Shown here one piece after another: positions 1 through 6,343 of a DNA stretch of 9,703 bases. The DNA comes from an uncultured Flavobacterium sp. (GTDB taxonomy: Bacteria; Bacteroidota; Bacteroidia; Flavobacteriales; Flavobacteriaceae). The notes beneath the pieces were generated by a model. The model searched no databases, was not told where the DNA came from, and saw nothing but the letters and a program-made list of their open reading frames with translations. Every line of letters begins with the position of its first letter. The stretch's first letter is position 1. Made by a program: the position numbers and the translations under genes. The stretch spans positions 1-9,703 of the forward strand of contig NZ_CAMLIX010000185.1 in assembly GCF_946479975.1 (NCBI RefSeq), in the 5' to 3' direction.

Positions 1-382
1 CTAAATAAGACGGCAAAAGGGCTAAAACAACGTAATCTTCGATATTGCCATAAAACTGAGAAAATCCTTTTCGGTAACTTTCCTCATATAGAGAAACATC
101 GGTCACTAAATGTCTGCTGGTAATCATTCCTGTAGTACCGCTGCTGGTAAAAGTTACTTGAGCAGGTTCTGAATTTGAAACTACATCGTGACTTTTGAAA
201 AATTGAATAGGTAAAAAAGGAATTTGCTGCAGTGATTTCACCTGCTGCGGATTGACGTTTAAAAAATTACAAAAATCGCGATAGACTTTGTTGTTCTCGT
301 GTTGAAAACGAAACACTTTTAGTGCTATTTTTTCAAATTGTTTCTGACTCGAAATGGTAAATATATCGCTGGCTGTAATCAA
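1..382 (-). CDS. LuxE/PaaK-like acyl-protein synthetase (adenylate-forming), N-terminal part, runs off the window
   Basis: Translating the minus strand from TTG at 382-380 gives 127 codons open to the window edge, starting MITASDIFTI. At about residues 79-85 the motif TSSGTTG matches the Ser/Thr/Gly-rich phosphate-binding loop of adenylate-forming enzymes. The N-terminal part (KVFRFQ, Q-x-x-F, then FLPIQFFKSH) fits the LuxE/PaaK-like acyl-protein synthetases found in Bacteroidota. Such enzymes activate a carboxylic acid with ATP and pass the acyl group to a protein or thiol; the substrate here is unknown. Start choice: there is an in-frame stop at about 411 and no ATG or GTG before this TTG. 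The only other TTG in frame lies inside the -7 promoter element, so 382 is the first usable start. The promoter leaves almost no 5' leader. A tandem-repeat array sits immediately upstream. The C-terminal domain is outside the window. The family call is fairly secure, the exact start less so. Confidence 0.72.
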   Translation of the reverse strand, partial: MITASDIFTISSQKQFEKIALKVFRFQHENNKVYRDFCNFLNVNPQQVKSLQQIPFLPIQFFKSHDVVSNSEPAQVTFTSSGTTGMITSRHLVTDVSLYEESYRKGFSQFYGNIEDYVVLALLPSYL

Positions 383-394
383 AACTTTTTTTTG

Positions 395-402
395 CAAAGA
401 TA
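395..402 (-). promoter_or_regulatory. -7 promoter element for the LuxE-like gene
   Basis: On the minus strand 402-395 reads TATCTTTG, an exact match to the Bacteroidota -7 consensus TAnnTTTG, followed by CA. It lies only 12 nt before the TTG start codon, so the transcript would be leaderless or nearly so. No TTG is present at the usual -33 spacing. That zone is occupied by the 13-bp repeat array, which may have replaced the original upstream sequence. Confidence 0.6.
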
Positions 403-410
403 CTTTTTTT

Positions 411-540
411 TAGTTTTCAGTCTCAGTTTTCAGTCTCGGTTTTCGGTCTCAGTTTTCAGTCTCAGTTTTCAGTCTCAGTTTTCGCTCTGAGTTTTCAGTC
501 TCGGTTTTCAGTTCTGAGTTTTCAGTCTCAGTCTCAGTTC
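411..540. repeat. 13-bp tandem-repeat array, consensus AGTTTTCAGTCTC
   Basis: Nine consecutive units run from 412 to 529, starting at 412, 425, 438, 451, 464, 477, 490, 503 and 517. The unit at 503 is 14 bp and the others are 13 bp. They are followed by two truncated units to 540. Units differ by one or a few bases (A to G at position 1; CGCTCTG at 483-489). The array is not open for translation in any meaningful way and contains no gene. It lies between two minus-strand genes and touches the promoter of the LuxE-like gene. A partial copy in inverted orientation follows at 561-592. Confidence 0.9.
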
Positions 541-592
541 AAATATTCCGCAAAGTTTGAACTGAAAACTGAAAACCGAGACTGAAAACTAA
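534..592. repeat. Hairpin closing the tandem array, with an inverted copy of the repeat unit
   Basis: TCAGTTCAAA (534-543) and TTTGAACTGA (556-565) form a perfect 10-bp inverted repeat around a 12-nt loop. The arm continues to 592 with CTGAAAACT-type units, which are the reverse complement of the units at 411-540. The whole 411-592 block can therefore fold as one long imperfect hairpin. A-runs on the right and T-runs on the left also match, suggesting one element with inverted ends. Confidence 0.75.
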
Positions 593-593
593 A

Positions 594-614
594 AAAAGCT
601 CCAAAGGAGCTTTT
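594..614 (-). terminator. Rho-independent terminator of the small T9SS protein gene
   Basis: AAAAGCTCC (594-602) and GGAGCTTTT (606-614) form a perfect 9-bp stem around an AAA loop. On the minus strand it is followed by a run of T (597-591). It overlaps the stop codon of the gene at 613-951 by two bases and ends that transcript before the repeat array. Confidence 0.85.
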
Positions 615-951
615 ATCGTATAATGAGTTTTCGAGTTGTCGATGCATTTTGTTCGCTTATTTTTATGATATAAACGCCTGGTGGTAATTCTGAGACATTT
701 AGTTCTTTGGAGTACAAATGTGCCTGAAGTACTTTTTTTCCTAGGATATCAAATACAATAACCTCTTTTTCTAAATCGTTTTTAGATGATATATAAACTT
801 TTCCGCTTGTAACGGGATTAGGGTACAAGCTAAGACCCTCAATAGAAGTAGATTCCTGAGGTTTTGGTAATTGCTTGCTGTCCTGCGCTGAGACGCTTAC
901 AGTAAAGAAAAATGCCAATAAGAAAGTAATATAAAAGTAGTTTTTTGCCAT
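613..951 (-). CDS. Small secreted protein consisting almost only of a T9SS type A sorting domain
   Basis: The protein is 112 residues from the ATG at 951-949. A longer frame opens at 981, but its first ten residues (MYIYNIQIHA) precede the signal peptide and overlap the likely promoter, so 951 is preferred. Residues 1-23 (MAKNYFYITF, a phenylalanine-rich core, ending VSAQ) are a signal peptide. About 14 polar residues follow. Residues 38-112 are then a type A sorting domain as in T9SS cargo, with LYPNPV at 42-47, a VFDILGKKVL-like strand, LPPGVYIIKI at 89-98 and a basic RKLIIR end. In known cargo this C-terminal domain directs outer-membrane translocation and is cleaved by the sortase PorU. 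Here almost nothing would remain after cleavage. It has its own terminator. It could be a degenerate cargo gene, a tag-only decoy or a small surface peptide; I cannot tell which. The domain call is strong. Confidence 0.8.
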   Translation of the reverse strand: MAKNYFYITFLLAFFFTVSVSAQDSKQLPKPQESTSIEGLSLYPNPVTSGKVYISSKNDLEKEVIVFDILGKKVLQAHLYSKELNVSELPPGVYIIKISEQNASTTRKLIIR

Positions 952-970
952 CGCGTGTATTTGGATATTG

Positions 971-978
971 TAAATATA
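971..978 (-). promoter_or_regulatory. Possible -7 element for the small T9SS protein gene
   Basis: On the minus strand 978-971 reads TATATTTA, one base from TAnnTTTG, about 20 nt before the preferred ATG. A TTG triplet lies roughly 24 bp further upstream, slightly longer than the usual -33 spacing. The surroundings are poly-T/poly-A, so chance matches are easy and this is tentative. Confidence 0.35.
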
Positions 979-1003
979 CAAAAAAAATTACAAAAATTAC
1001 GCC

Positions 1004-1037
1004 AAAAAAAAACATCCTAAATATTTAGGATGTTTTT
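1004..1037. terminator. Perfect 30-bp palindromic hairpin, bidirectional terminator-like
   Basis: AAAAACATCCTAAAT (1008-1022) is followed directly by its reverse complement (1023-1037). On the minus strand it is followed by nine T (1012-1004), and on the plus strand it ends in five T. It sits just upstream of the small T9SS gene and 90 bp beyond the terminator of the lipoprotein gene, so it may be a second stop for readthrough from that gene. Confidence 0.7.
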
Positions 1038-1126
1038 AACATTATGTGTTCGAAGTTATTAGCGACTTTCTTTTAAAACTTTATATTAAGAGTATAGTGC
1101 TTATTTAAAAAAAATAGATAAAAATG

Positions 1127-1160
1127 AAAAAGCTGTCTGAAAAAGTCCAGACAGCTTTTT
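1127..1160 (-). terminator. Rho-independent terminator of the beta-helix lipoprotein gene
   Basis: AAAAAGCTGTCTG (1127-1139) pairs perfectly with CAGACAGCTTTTT (1148-1160) around an 8-nt loop. On the minus strand the stem ends in a T-run. It begins 20 bp after the lipoprotein stop codon. The 1038-1126 stretch between this and the next hairpin holds no gene that I can see. Confidence 0.85.
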
Positions 1161-1180
1161 TATTTATTTTGAACTATTAA

Positions 1181-2311
1181 TTATTTAGTCCAGCTAGCCC
1201 AAGTTGGTAACTCAGCACCAGCACCAGCACCAAGAGCACCAGTAGTTGTTCCAGATAATTTAGGACCAGTTACGTCTGTAATTTGAGCTCCAAAAGTATA
1301 GTTTGTAATTGTAAAGTTACCAGCAGCCATGTTTGCAACTGCACCAGCATCAGTAGCTAATTTAGCAAGAGCTGCAGGCATATCGCTACCAACATATAAG
1401 TTTGTGTAAGCTTGTTTTCCACCACCTTCTTTGTAGTTGATTGTTTTTTCGTCAGCAGTAAAAGTAGTACCACCTTTAATGATAGAGATGTTGACGATTT
1501 TAGCATTTGTCATTGGAAGAGCTCCACTTGGATCTTTTTCGTTGTTAGATCCTTCAACACCCGCTTTAGTAACACCTTTGATGTAAACGTTTGTTGCAGT
1601 ACCTTGCCATCCGTCAGCAAAATCTAATGAATCATCATAAGAGTTTATGATTGTAAGGTTTGAAGCATTTACAGCTCCACCAAAGAATTCAATACCGTCA
1701 TCACCACTTTCAAAAGCATAGATGTCAGAAACTACAGTTCCAGAACCTACTCCGAAAAAAGATACACCGTTATACTCTTTAGTAGCAGAGAATTTAGAAC
1801 CTGTGTAAGAAATTTTCAAGAAGTTAATGTTTCCAGAAGAATCTGCATTATCAGTCCCTCCGTAGCTTAAACCACCTACTTCAGAAGTACCGTTATCTCC
1901 AGTATTTACTTTAGCGTTACCAGCTATGATTAATCCACCCCAGTCACTTTGAGCTGGAGTTGCTTTTCCAGATGTCATAACTACTGGTTTAGCAGCAGTA
2001 CCGTTAACGTTGATTTTAGCATTTCTTTCTACAGCGATATATAAAGCAGTAGGATCTACAGTAGCCGAACTTTTGATTACTGTTCCAGCAGGAATTACTA
2101 AAGTTGCTCCGCCTTTAACAACTAAACCTCCAGTTAATGTGTAAGTTTGAGTTGGATCTAAAGTAACAACACCGTCTTTAATTTCTCCTTTTAAATCATC
2201 AACTTTTAAAACGAATGTACTTTTGCTACCCTCGTTGTTGTTATCATCAGAACTACAGCTTGTTAAAGCAAGTCCTAATATTGCAGCCATTGCAAATAAA
2301 CTTTTTTTCAT
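1181..2311 (-). CDS. Surface lipoprotein with a predicted parallel beta-helix fold
   Basis: 376 residues from ATG 2311-2309. MKKSLFAMAAILGLALTSC is a lipoprotein signal peptide with lipobox LTSC, so Cys19 would be lipidated. The following SSDDNNN resembles the Ser/Asp-rich flavobacterial lipoprotein export signal, pointing to the outer face of the outer membrane. From about residue 55 the protein is a chain of short Gly/Asn/Val-rich strands (GGLVVKGGATLVIPAGTVIK, GGLIIAGNAKVN, DGIEFFGGAVNASNLTI, DSLDFADGW), which suggests a right-handed parallel beta-helix. The end is Ala/Gly-rich and closes with TWASWTK. No catalytic motif is evident. Related proteins are sometimes mislabelled multidrug transporters; there are no membrane segments here. 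It has its own promoter with an 11-bp TAACAT-like array and its own terminator, and lies directly downstream of the TonB receptor. A role as a substrate-binding partner of that receptor under phosphate control is inference. Confidence 0.75.
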   Translation of the reverse strand: MKKSLFAMAAILGLALTSCSSDDNNNEGSKSTFVLKVDDLKGEIKDGVVTLDPTQTYTLTGGLVVKGGATLVIPAGTVIKSSATVDPTALYIAVERNAKINVNGTAAKPVVMTSGKATPAQSDWGGLIIAGNAKVNTGDNGTSEVGGLSYGGTDNADSSGNINFLKISYTGSKFSATKEYNGVSFFGVGSGTVVSDIYAFESGDDGIEFFGGAVNASNLTIINSYDDSLDFADGWQGTATNVYIKGVTKAGVEGSNNEKDPSGALPMTNAKIVNISIIKGGTTFTADEKTINYKEGGGKQAYTNLYVGSDMPAALAKLATDAGAVANMAAGNFTITNYTFGAQITDVTGPKLSGTTTGALGAGAGAELPTWASWTK

Positions 2312-2346
2312 TTTTGTTGTGTTTTTATTGTTTTATTTTATTGAGG

Positions 2347-2401
2347 CAAAGTAAAAGAACATATGTTTTTACTGAGTTAAGACCGTATTAATAATCTATT
2401 A
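2347..2401 (-). promoter_or_regulatory. Promoter of the lipoprotein gene with an 11-bp TAACAT-like array (candidate Pho box)
   Basis: On the minus strand the -7 element TTACTTTG occupies 2354-2347, followed by CC. Going upstream, units start exactly 14, 25, 36 and 47 nt before it: AAACAT at 2368, TAACTC at 2379, TAATAC at 2390 and TAATAG at 2401. The 11-bp register and 14-nt offset match the arrays before the porin and the TonB receptor, although the cores here are more degenerate. No -33 TTG is present at normal spacing, as expected for an activator-dependent promoter. The leader of about 30 nt is A-rich and ends in ACACAACAAAA. Confidence 0.6.
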
Positions 2402-2463
2402 AGGATATAGTGTCAAACAGAATTTTGCTTAATGTAAAATTTACATTGCAGTATGTAATTAAA

Positions 2464-2493
2464 AAAGGTGATTAGTATTAGCTAATCACCTTT
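2464..2493 (-). terminator. Rho-independent terminator of the TonB-dependent receptor gene
   Basis: AAAGGTGATTAG (2464-2475) and CTAATCACCTTT (2482-2493) form a perfect 12-bp stem around a 6-nt loop. On the minus strand it is followed by a T-run (2466-2461). It separates the receptor and lipoprotein genes into two transcription units, which agrees with the separate promoter found before the lipoprotein. Confidence 0.85.
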
Positions 2494-2516
2494 CTTGAAT
2501 TTTTATATATGTGTTC

Positions 2517-5300
2517 TTAGAATGTGTAGTTTAAAGTAAGTCTAAGATCTGAACCTGCTTTGTATGATGTAACAGTAACATCACCAACAGCTTCTTTTCC
2601 TGGTACTTTACCTTGTTCTTGTACACGTTTGAAAGTTGGGTTCAAAATGTTGTTGTAAATAAGACCTAATTTTAAGCTTTTAGTTAAACTTGTATTAGCG
2701 ATAAAATCTAGTTTGTTTACTGCTTTATCAACCATGTCTCCAACTCTTGAAGTTCCTATTACCGCTAACTTATCTGAAAAATAAGAATAAGACAATGTTG
2801 CAGTTATGTCTTGGTCTTCTCTAAATTCATTTAAGAATGAAAGGTTGGCATTGGCAAGAAAATTAGAAGCACCTGTTAATTTACTTTCTGTGAAAGTGAA
2901 GTTAGATCCAAACTTGTTTTCCTTATTTACTTTTTCATTACTTAAATCCTGATTAGTATACAGGTAAGATCCGTTTGCATCAAATGAAAGTTTTCTTTTT
3001 AAATTGTCACCGTGTGTAGTTTCAAAAAGTTCTTTTCTAATTTCTAATTCAACTCCAGCTACAGTTGCTTTTTCTCCTGTGTTTGCATAAGTAATATCAT
3101 TAGAAGAAGAATTAAGGAACATTTCATTTATCGGGTTCTGAATGATTTTTCCAAATGCCGTTACAGAAACTAATTCTCCCGATTTTGGGAAAAGCTCCCA
3201 TCCTAAGTCAAAATTATAGTTAGTAGAAGGATATAAATCTGGATTTCCATCATAAGCTTGTGCTACATCTTCGAAAAGAATTGGCACTTTTTCTTTAAAT
3301 TGAGGAAGAGTATACGTTTTGCTGGCAGAGAACTTTAAGTTTTGTTTCTCATTCAAAGTATATTTCGAAATTAAACTCGGTAAAATATTAAATTTTGAAT
3401 AGTTAGAGTCTTCTCCGTCAAGAACAGTTGTTGTAACGTAAAAAACATTCTGCGTTAATTGTTCGAATCTAGCACCCAAAATTACACTTAATCTTTCAGT
3501 AAGTGAATATTGAACAGAAGCAAATGCACTGTTGATATCAAGATTTCCGTTATATAATTGATAAATTCTGTTAGATTGAGATGATCCAAAATTTGCTTCA
3601 CTCAAATAATTGTCAACATGATGAATATCTTCTTTTGAGAAAGACGAAGAAGGTGTCGATCTTGTTGGGAAGAATGAAAATTGTTGCATATTATAATCCA
3701 GGTCTTTTAATTTTCCAGAATAACCAAATGTTATTTTTCCTTTGTATCCATCATCTTCACTTTTCTTGTTGAAATTATAAGAAAGAGCAATGTTAGCAGA
3801 TATTTCATTCTCTTTTAAGTCCTGAAAAAATCTATGATTGTTGATGTTCGAGTTTGTGAAAAAAGTATAATCTACTCCATTCAAAGCATGAACAAAAGAG
3901 TTTTGCATACGATCTGGCGTTGTGCTGTTTGAGATGCTGTAACCAACTCCCCAGTTTAAATTCCATTGATCATTAAATTTGTTTTTCCCTGTTAATTGAT
4001 TTACAATTAATTGAGTTTTTTCAAAAGTTCCACGTTTAATGAATCCTTCTATTTGCTGTTGAGCGTTTCCACCACCATCAAAATTCACATTTGTACCTTC
4101 GTATTCACTATAATCCTGATCACTTGAATTTAAAAATAAAGAAGTGAATAATATTGAGTTTTTGTTATTGATTTTATAATCAGCTGTACCCATAACAGTT
4201 GTCGTTGTGCTATGTTTGTAAGCTCTTCTGTAAAAATCAGATAAGATAGTTCCATCAGAAGTAATACCTCCTCTGCTGTAACCTTCAGTATATTTGTTAC
4301 GTGCACTAAAAGAACCTGTAATAAAAGTACCAATTGAGCTTTCATCATTTATTTGAAATTTTTTCCCTCCAGATAAAGTGTAAAAAGCATTAAGTAAATT
4401 TTTGCTTTCTTTTCTATCCCAGCTAGTAGAATAGTTGTATGGTTTTAAAGGAGAATCAGGAACTCCAACTTTTTTAAATCCCGTGTATGTAGGTCCGTCC
4501 TGAAGATAAAAATGATCTTGTCCTAAAACATTTGTGTTTGCACCTGCACCAATTGAAAAAGAAACAAATGGTTTACCGCTAAATCTTTTTGCGCTAATAT
4601 CAATATTTGCTCCTCCAAAATCGGCATAGTTTTGAGATTCGAATGTTTTACTCACCGAAATATTATCAACAATATTAGTAGAAAAAATATCTAAAAGTAT
4701 GTTTTTGTTAGCGGCGTTGTTTGATGGCAATGGTAAGCCATTTAGAGTAGTTACATTGTAACGATCGCCTAGTCCTCTTACGAATACATTTCCAGAATCG
4801 TCCTGTTTAGAAACCCCGCTCACTTTTGCAACAGCGTTTGCTACGTCGTTAACTCCTTTTCTGGCAATTTCTTCTGCACCAATTGCAGCTTTAAAAGAAA
4901 CTGCATTTTTTTGCTCTAATAATAATGCTGATTCTTTTTGTTTATTTCCTGTTGATGCCTGAACTACGACATCTTTAAGAGTATAACTTCCAGAAGAAAG
5001 AGTTTGATTAAGCACTACAGTTTCGTTTGCTTTTACGGCAACTGGAGCTTCTACAGATTCATATCCTAGGAAACTAAAAATCAGAGTATAATTTCCAGGA
5101 TTAACGTTTAAGGAATATTTTCCATCAACGTCGGTGTTAGCGCTAATATTTGTACCTTTAATTAAAACATTAGCAAAGGGTAAAACTTCGTTGTTCATTT
5201 CTTTGTCGGTTAGAACTCCGGAAATTGTACCTTTGTTTTGCGCGATCGAAATCGTACAGATAAATAATGCAATTATTAGAAATCTTAAATTGAATTTCAT
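2517..5300 (-). CDS. TonB-dependent outer-membrane receptor with carboxypeptidase-like N-terminal domain
   Basis: 927 residues from ATG 5300-5298. Residues 1-20 are a signal peptide ending SIA. Residues 23-105 are a carboxypeptidase-regulatory-like domain (GTISGVLTDKE, PFANVLIKGT, TDVDGKYSLNV, FLGYESVE). A TonB-box-like KDVVVQAS lies at about 109-116, and the plug follows to about 240 (VFVRGLGDRYN, TLNGLPLPS, FGGANIDI). The rest is a beta-barrel rich in aromatic strands, ending LRLTLNYTF with the terminal Phe of outer-membrane proteins. The function is energised import of a bound ligand across the outer membrane. It lacks typical SusC features and there is no SusD neighbour; the beta-helix lipoprotein downstream is the likeliest partner. 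A candidate Pho box upstream and the divergent PhoB-like regulator suggest a phosphorus-containing substrate such as organophosphate, but nothing in the protein shows the ligand. The leader is A-rich without a Shine-Dalgarno. Confidence 0.88.
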   Translation of the reverse strand: MKFNLRFLIIALFICTISIAQNKGTISGVLTDKEMNNEVLPFANVLIKGTNISANTDVDGKYSLNVNPGNYTLIFSFLGYESVEAPVAVKANETVVLNQTLSSGSYTLKDVVVQASTGNKQKESALLLEQKNAVSFKAAIGAEEIARKGVNDVANAVAKVSGVSKQDDSGNVFVRGLGDRYNVTTLNGLPLPSNNAANKNILLDIFSTNIVDNISVSKTFESQNYADFGGANIDISAKRFSGKPFVSFSIGAGANTNVLGQDHFYLQDGPTYTGFKKVGVPDSPLKPYNYSTSWDRKESKNLLNAFYTLSGGKKFQINDESSIGTFITGSFSARNKYTEGYSRGGITSDGTILSDFYRRAYKHSTTTTVMGTADYKINNKNSILFTSLFLNSSDQDYSEYEGTNVNFDGGGNAQQQIEGFIKRGTFEKTQLIVNQLTGKNKFNDQWNLNWGVGYSISNSTTPDRMQNSFVHALNGVDYTFFTNSNINNHRFFQDLKENEISANIALSYNFNKKSEDDGYKGKITFGYSGKLKDLDYNMQQFSFFPTRSTPSSSFSKEDIHHVDNYLSEANFGSSQSNRIYQLYNGNLDINSAFASVQYSLTERLSVILGARFEQLTQNVFYVTTTVLDGEDSNYSKFNILPSLISKYTLNEKQNLKFSASKTYTLPQFKEKVPILFEDVAQAYDGNPDLYPSTNYNFDLGWELFPKSGELVSVTAFGKIIQNPINEMFLNSSSNDITYANTGEKATVAGVELEIRKELFETTHGDNLKRKLSFDANGSYLYTNQDLSNEKVNKENKFGSNFTFTESKLTGASNFLANANLSFLNEFREDQDITATLSYSYFSDKLAVIGTSRVGDMVDKAVNKLDFIANTSLTKSLKLGLIYNNILNPTFKRVQEQGKVPGKEAVGDVTVTSYKAGSDLRLTLNYTF

Positions 5301-5333
5301 TTTTGTTCAGTGTTGTGTTAATTTATTTTGGTG

Positions 5334-5410
5334 CAAAGAAATAACTGCACCGTGAAGTCGATGTTACCAACTTGTTATGTTTTTGTGTGCTAAAGATTAT
5401 CAAATTGTTA
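5334..5410 (-). promoter_or_regulatory. Promoter of the TonB receptor with an 11-bp TAACAT array (candidate Pho box)
   Basis: On the minus strand the -7 element TTTCTTTG lies at 5341-5334, followed by CA. Units begin at 5366 (TAACAT), 5377 (TAACAA), 5388 (ACACAA), 5399 (TAATCT) and 5410 (TAACAA), all in one 11-bp register. Two of the units are preceded by GG. The nearest clear unit starts 25 nt before the -7 element, i.e. 14 plus one 11-bp turn; the 14-nt position (5355) holds a weak unit, TCACGG. No TTG occurs at -33 spacing. The array lies in the 237-bp divergent region shared with the response-regulator gene and points toward the receptor. Confidence 0.68.
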
Positions 5411-5537
5411 CCAGATTAAATTACCGTTAACACCAATTTTTAAAGGTTCTTTTGTTAGTATATTTACTCCGTGAAATGAAAAACATCGGATAAATATTTA
5501 AAAGATTTGATGTAAAAAATCTCAATTTTTGCTATTT

Positions 5538-6221
5538 ATGAAAAAAACACAAACTAAGATTTTATTAGTTGACGACGAACCAGATATCTTAGAAATCGTT
5601 GGCTATAACCTTGCTCAAGAAGGCTACCAGATTGTTACAGCTTCTAACGGAAAAGATGCTATAGCTAAAGCTCAGAAAGAATTGCCAGAATTAATTATTA
5701 TGGACGTGATGATGGCAGAAATGGACGGAATGGAAGCGTGCGAGCACATTAGAAAAATTCCTGAACTAAATAATGTTATCATAACATTTCTTACTGCAAG
5801 AAGTGAAGATTATTCGCAAGTAGCTGGTTTTGATGCTGGTGCTGATGATTATATTACAAAGCCAATCAAACCAAAATTATTGGTCTCTAAAGTAAAGGCG
5901 CTGTTAAGAAGGTTAAAAGAACAAGAAGTTGTTTCAGATACTTTAAACGTTGGCGGCATCGAGATTAATCGTGAAGAATATAAGATCATAAAAGGCAATG
6001 TAGAAATTGCTTTGCCAAGAAAAGAATTCGAATTATTTTATCTATTGGCTTCAAAACCAGGAAAAGTTTTCAAAAGAGACGAAATCTTGGATAAAGTTTG
6101 GGGTAACGAAGTGGTAGTTGGAGGAAGAACAATTGATGTTCACATCAGAAAACTGCGCGAAAAAATAGGAGAAGATCTTTTTAAAACCATAAAAGGTGTT
6201 GGTTATAAATTTGAAGTTTAG
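5538..6221 (+). CDS. phoB: PhoB-like response regulator, OmpR/PhoB family transcription factor
   Basis: 227 residues from ATG 5538. A TTG three codons earlier (5529) also opens the frame, but ATG followed by KKTQTKILLVDDEPD is the natural start. Residues 5-123 are a receiver domain: acidic Asp12 and Asp13, phosphoacceptor Asp56 in LIIMDVMM, Thr86 in FLTAR and Lys108 in ITKP. Residues 135-227 are a winged-helix DNA-binding domain (LPRKEFELFYLL, RDEILDKVWG, GGRTIDVHIRKLREKIG, KGVGYKFEV). Proteins of this family bind 11-bp direct repeats as dimers. Such repeats occur before the adjacent TonB receptor, the lipoprotein and the porin, so these are the likely targets. No comparable array was found ahead of this gene itself on the plus strand. 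The kinase gene follows after 315 bp. The family is certain; the name PhoB rests on the phosphate-type porin and the arrays. Confidence 0.85.
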   Translation: MKKTQTKILLVDDEPDILEIVGYNLAQEGYQIVTASNGKDAIAKAQKELPELIIMDVMMAEMDGMEACEHIRKIPELNNVIITFLTARSEDYSQVAGFDAGADDYITKPIKPKLLVSKVKALLRRLKEQEVVSDTLNVGGIEINREEYKIIKGNVEIALPRKEFELFYLLASKPGKVFKRDEILDKVWGNEVVVGGRTIDVHIRKLREKIGEDLFKTIKGVGYKFEV

Positions 6222-6235
6222 TTTTTATTAAAGTT

Positions 6236-6267
6236 GCTAAGGGACTAAGTTTCTGAGATGCTAAGGT
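6236..6267. repeat. 8-bp degenerate tandem repeat (NCTAAGNN, four units)
   Basis: Four units in strict 8-bp register start at 6236, 6244, 6252 and 6260: GCTAAGGG, ACTAAGTT, TCTGAGAT and GCTAAGGT. This is non-coding spacer just downstream of the response-regulator stop codon. The 315-bp gap 6222-6536 holds only this repeat and the inverted-repeat element at 6344-6481, plus AT-rich sequence; I see no gene in it. Confidence 0.65.
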
Positions 6268-6343
6268 TTTAGAAAAACTGTAGAACTTTAATTACGATTT
6301 AAACGAATTCAAATTGTTTTAAAACATTCAATAAATTTGAACC

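Noticed and set aside
411..540. CRISPR array
   Set aside because: The 13-bp units are directly adjacent with no spacers, so this is a simple tandem repeat.
952..981. Longer start (981) for the small T9SS protein
   Set aside because: It adds ten residues before the signal peptide and overlaps the probable promoter; MAKNYFYITF from 951 is a better start.
1038..1126. Small RNA between two hairpins (1004-1037 and 1127-1160)
   Set aside because: No -7 element or conserved structure is visible on either strand; two terminators in series explain the hairpins.
1412..1627. Plus-strand frame inside the lipoprotein gene, and similar frames at 3581-3772, 8159-8344 and 8114-8329
   Set aside because: They lie opposite or in another frame of well-supported genes and show no recognisable domain or start signal.
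5134..5355. Plus-strand frame crossing the receptor start and the divergent region
   Set aside because: It overlaps the receptor signal peptide region antisense and its promoter; there is no domain or promoter of its own.
5417..5466. A Pho-type array directed at the response-regulator gene itself
   Set aside because: TAAATT (5417) and TAACAC (5428) are 11 bp apart on the plus strand, but no -7 element stands at the 14-nt offset; the nearby TATATTTA (5459-5466) is out of register. Autoregulation is therefore not claimed.
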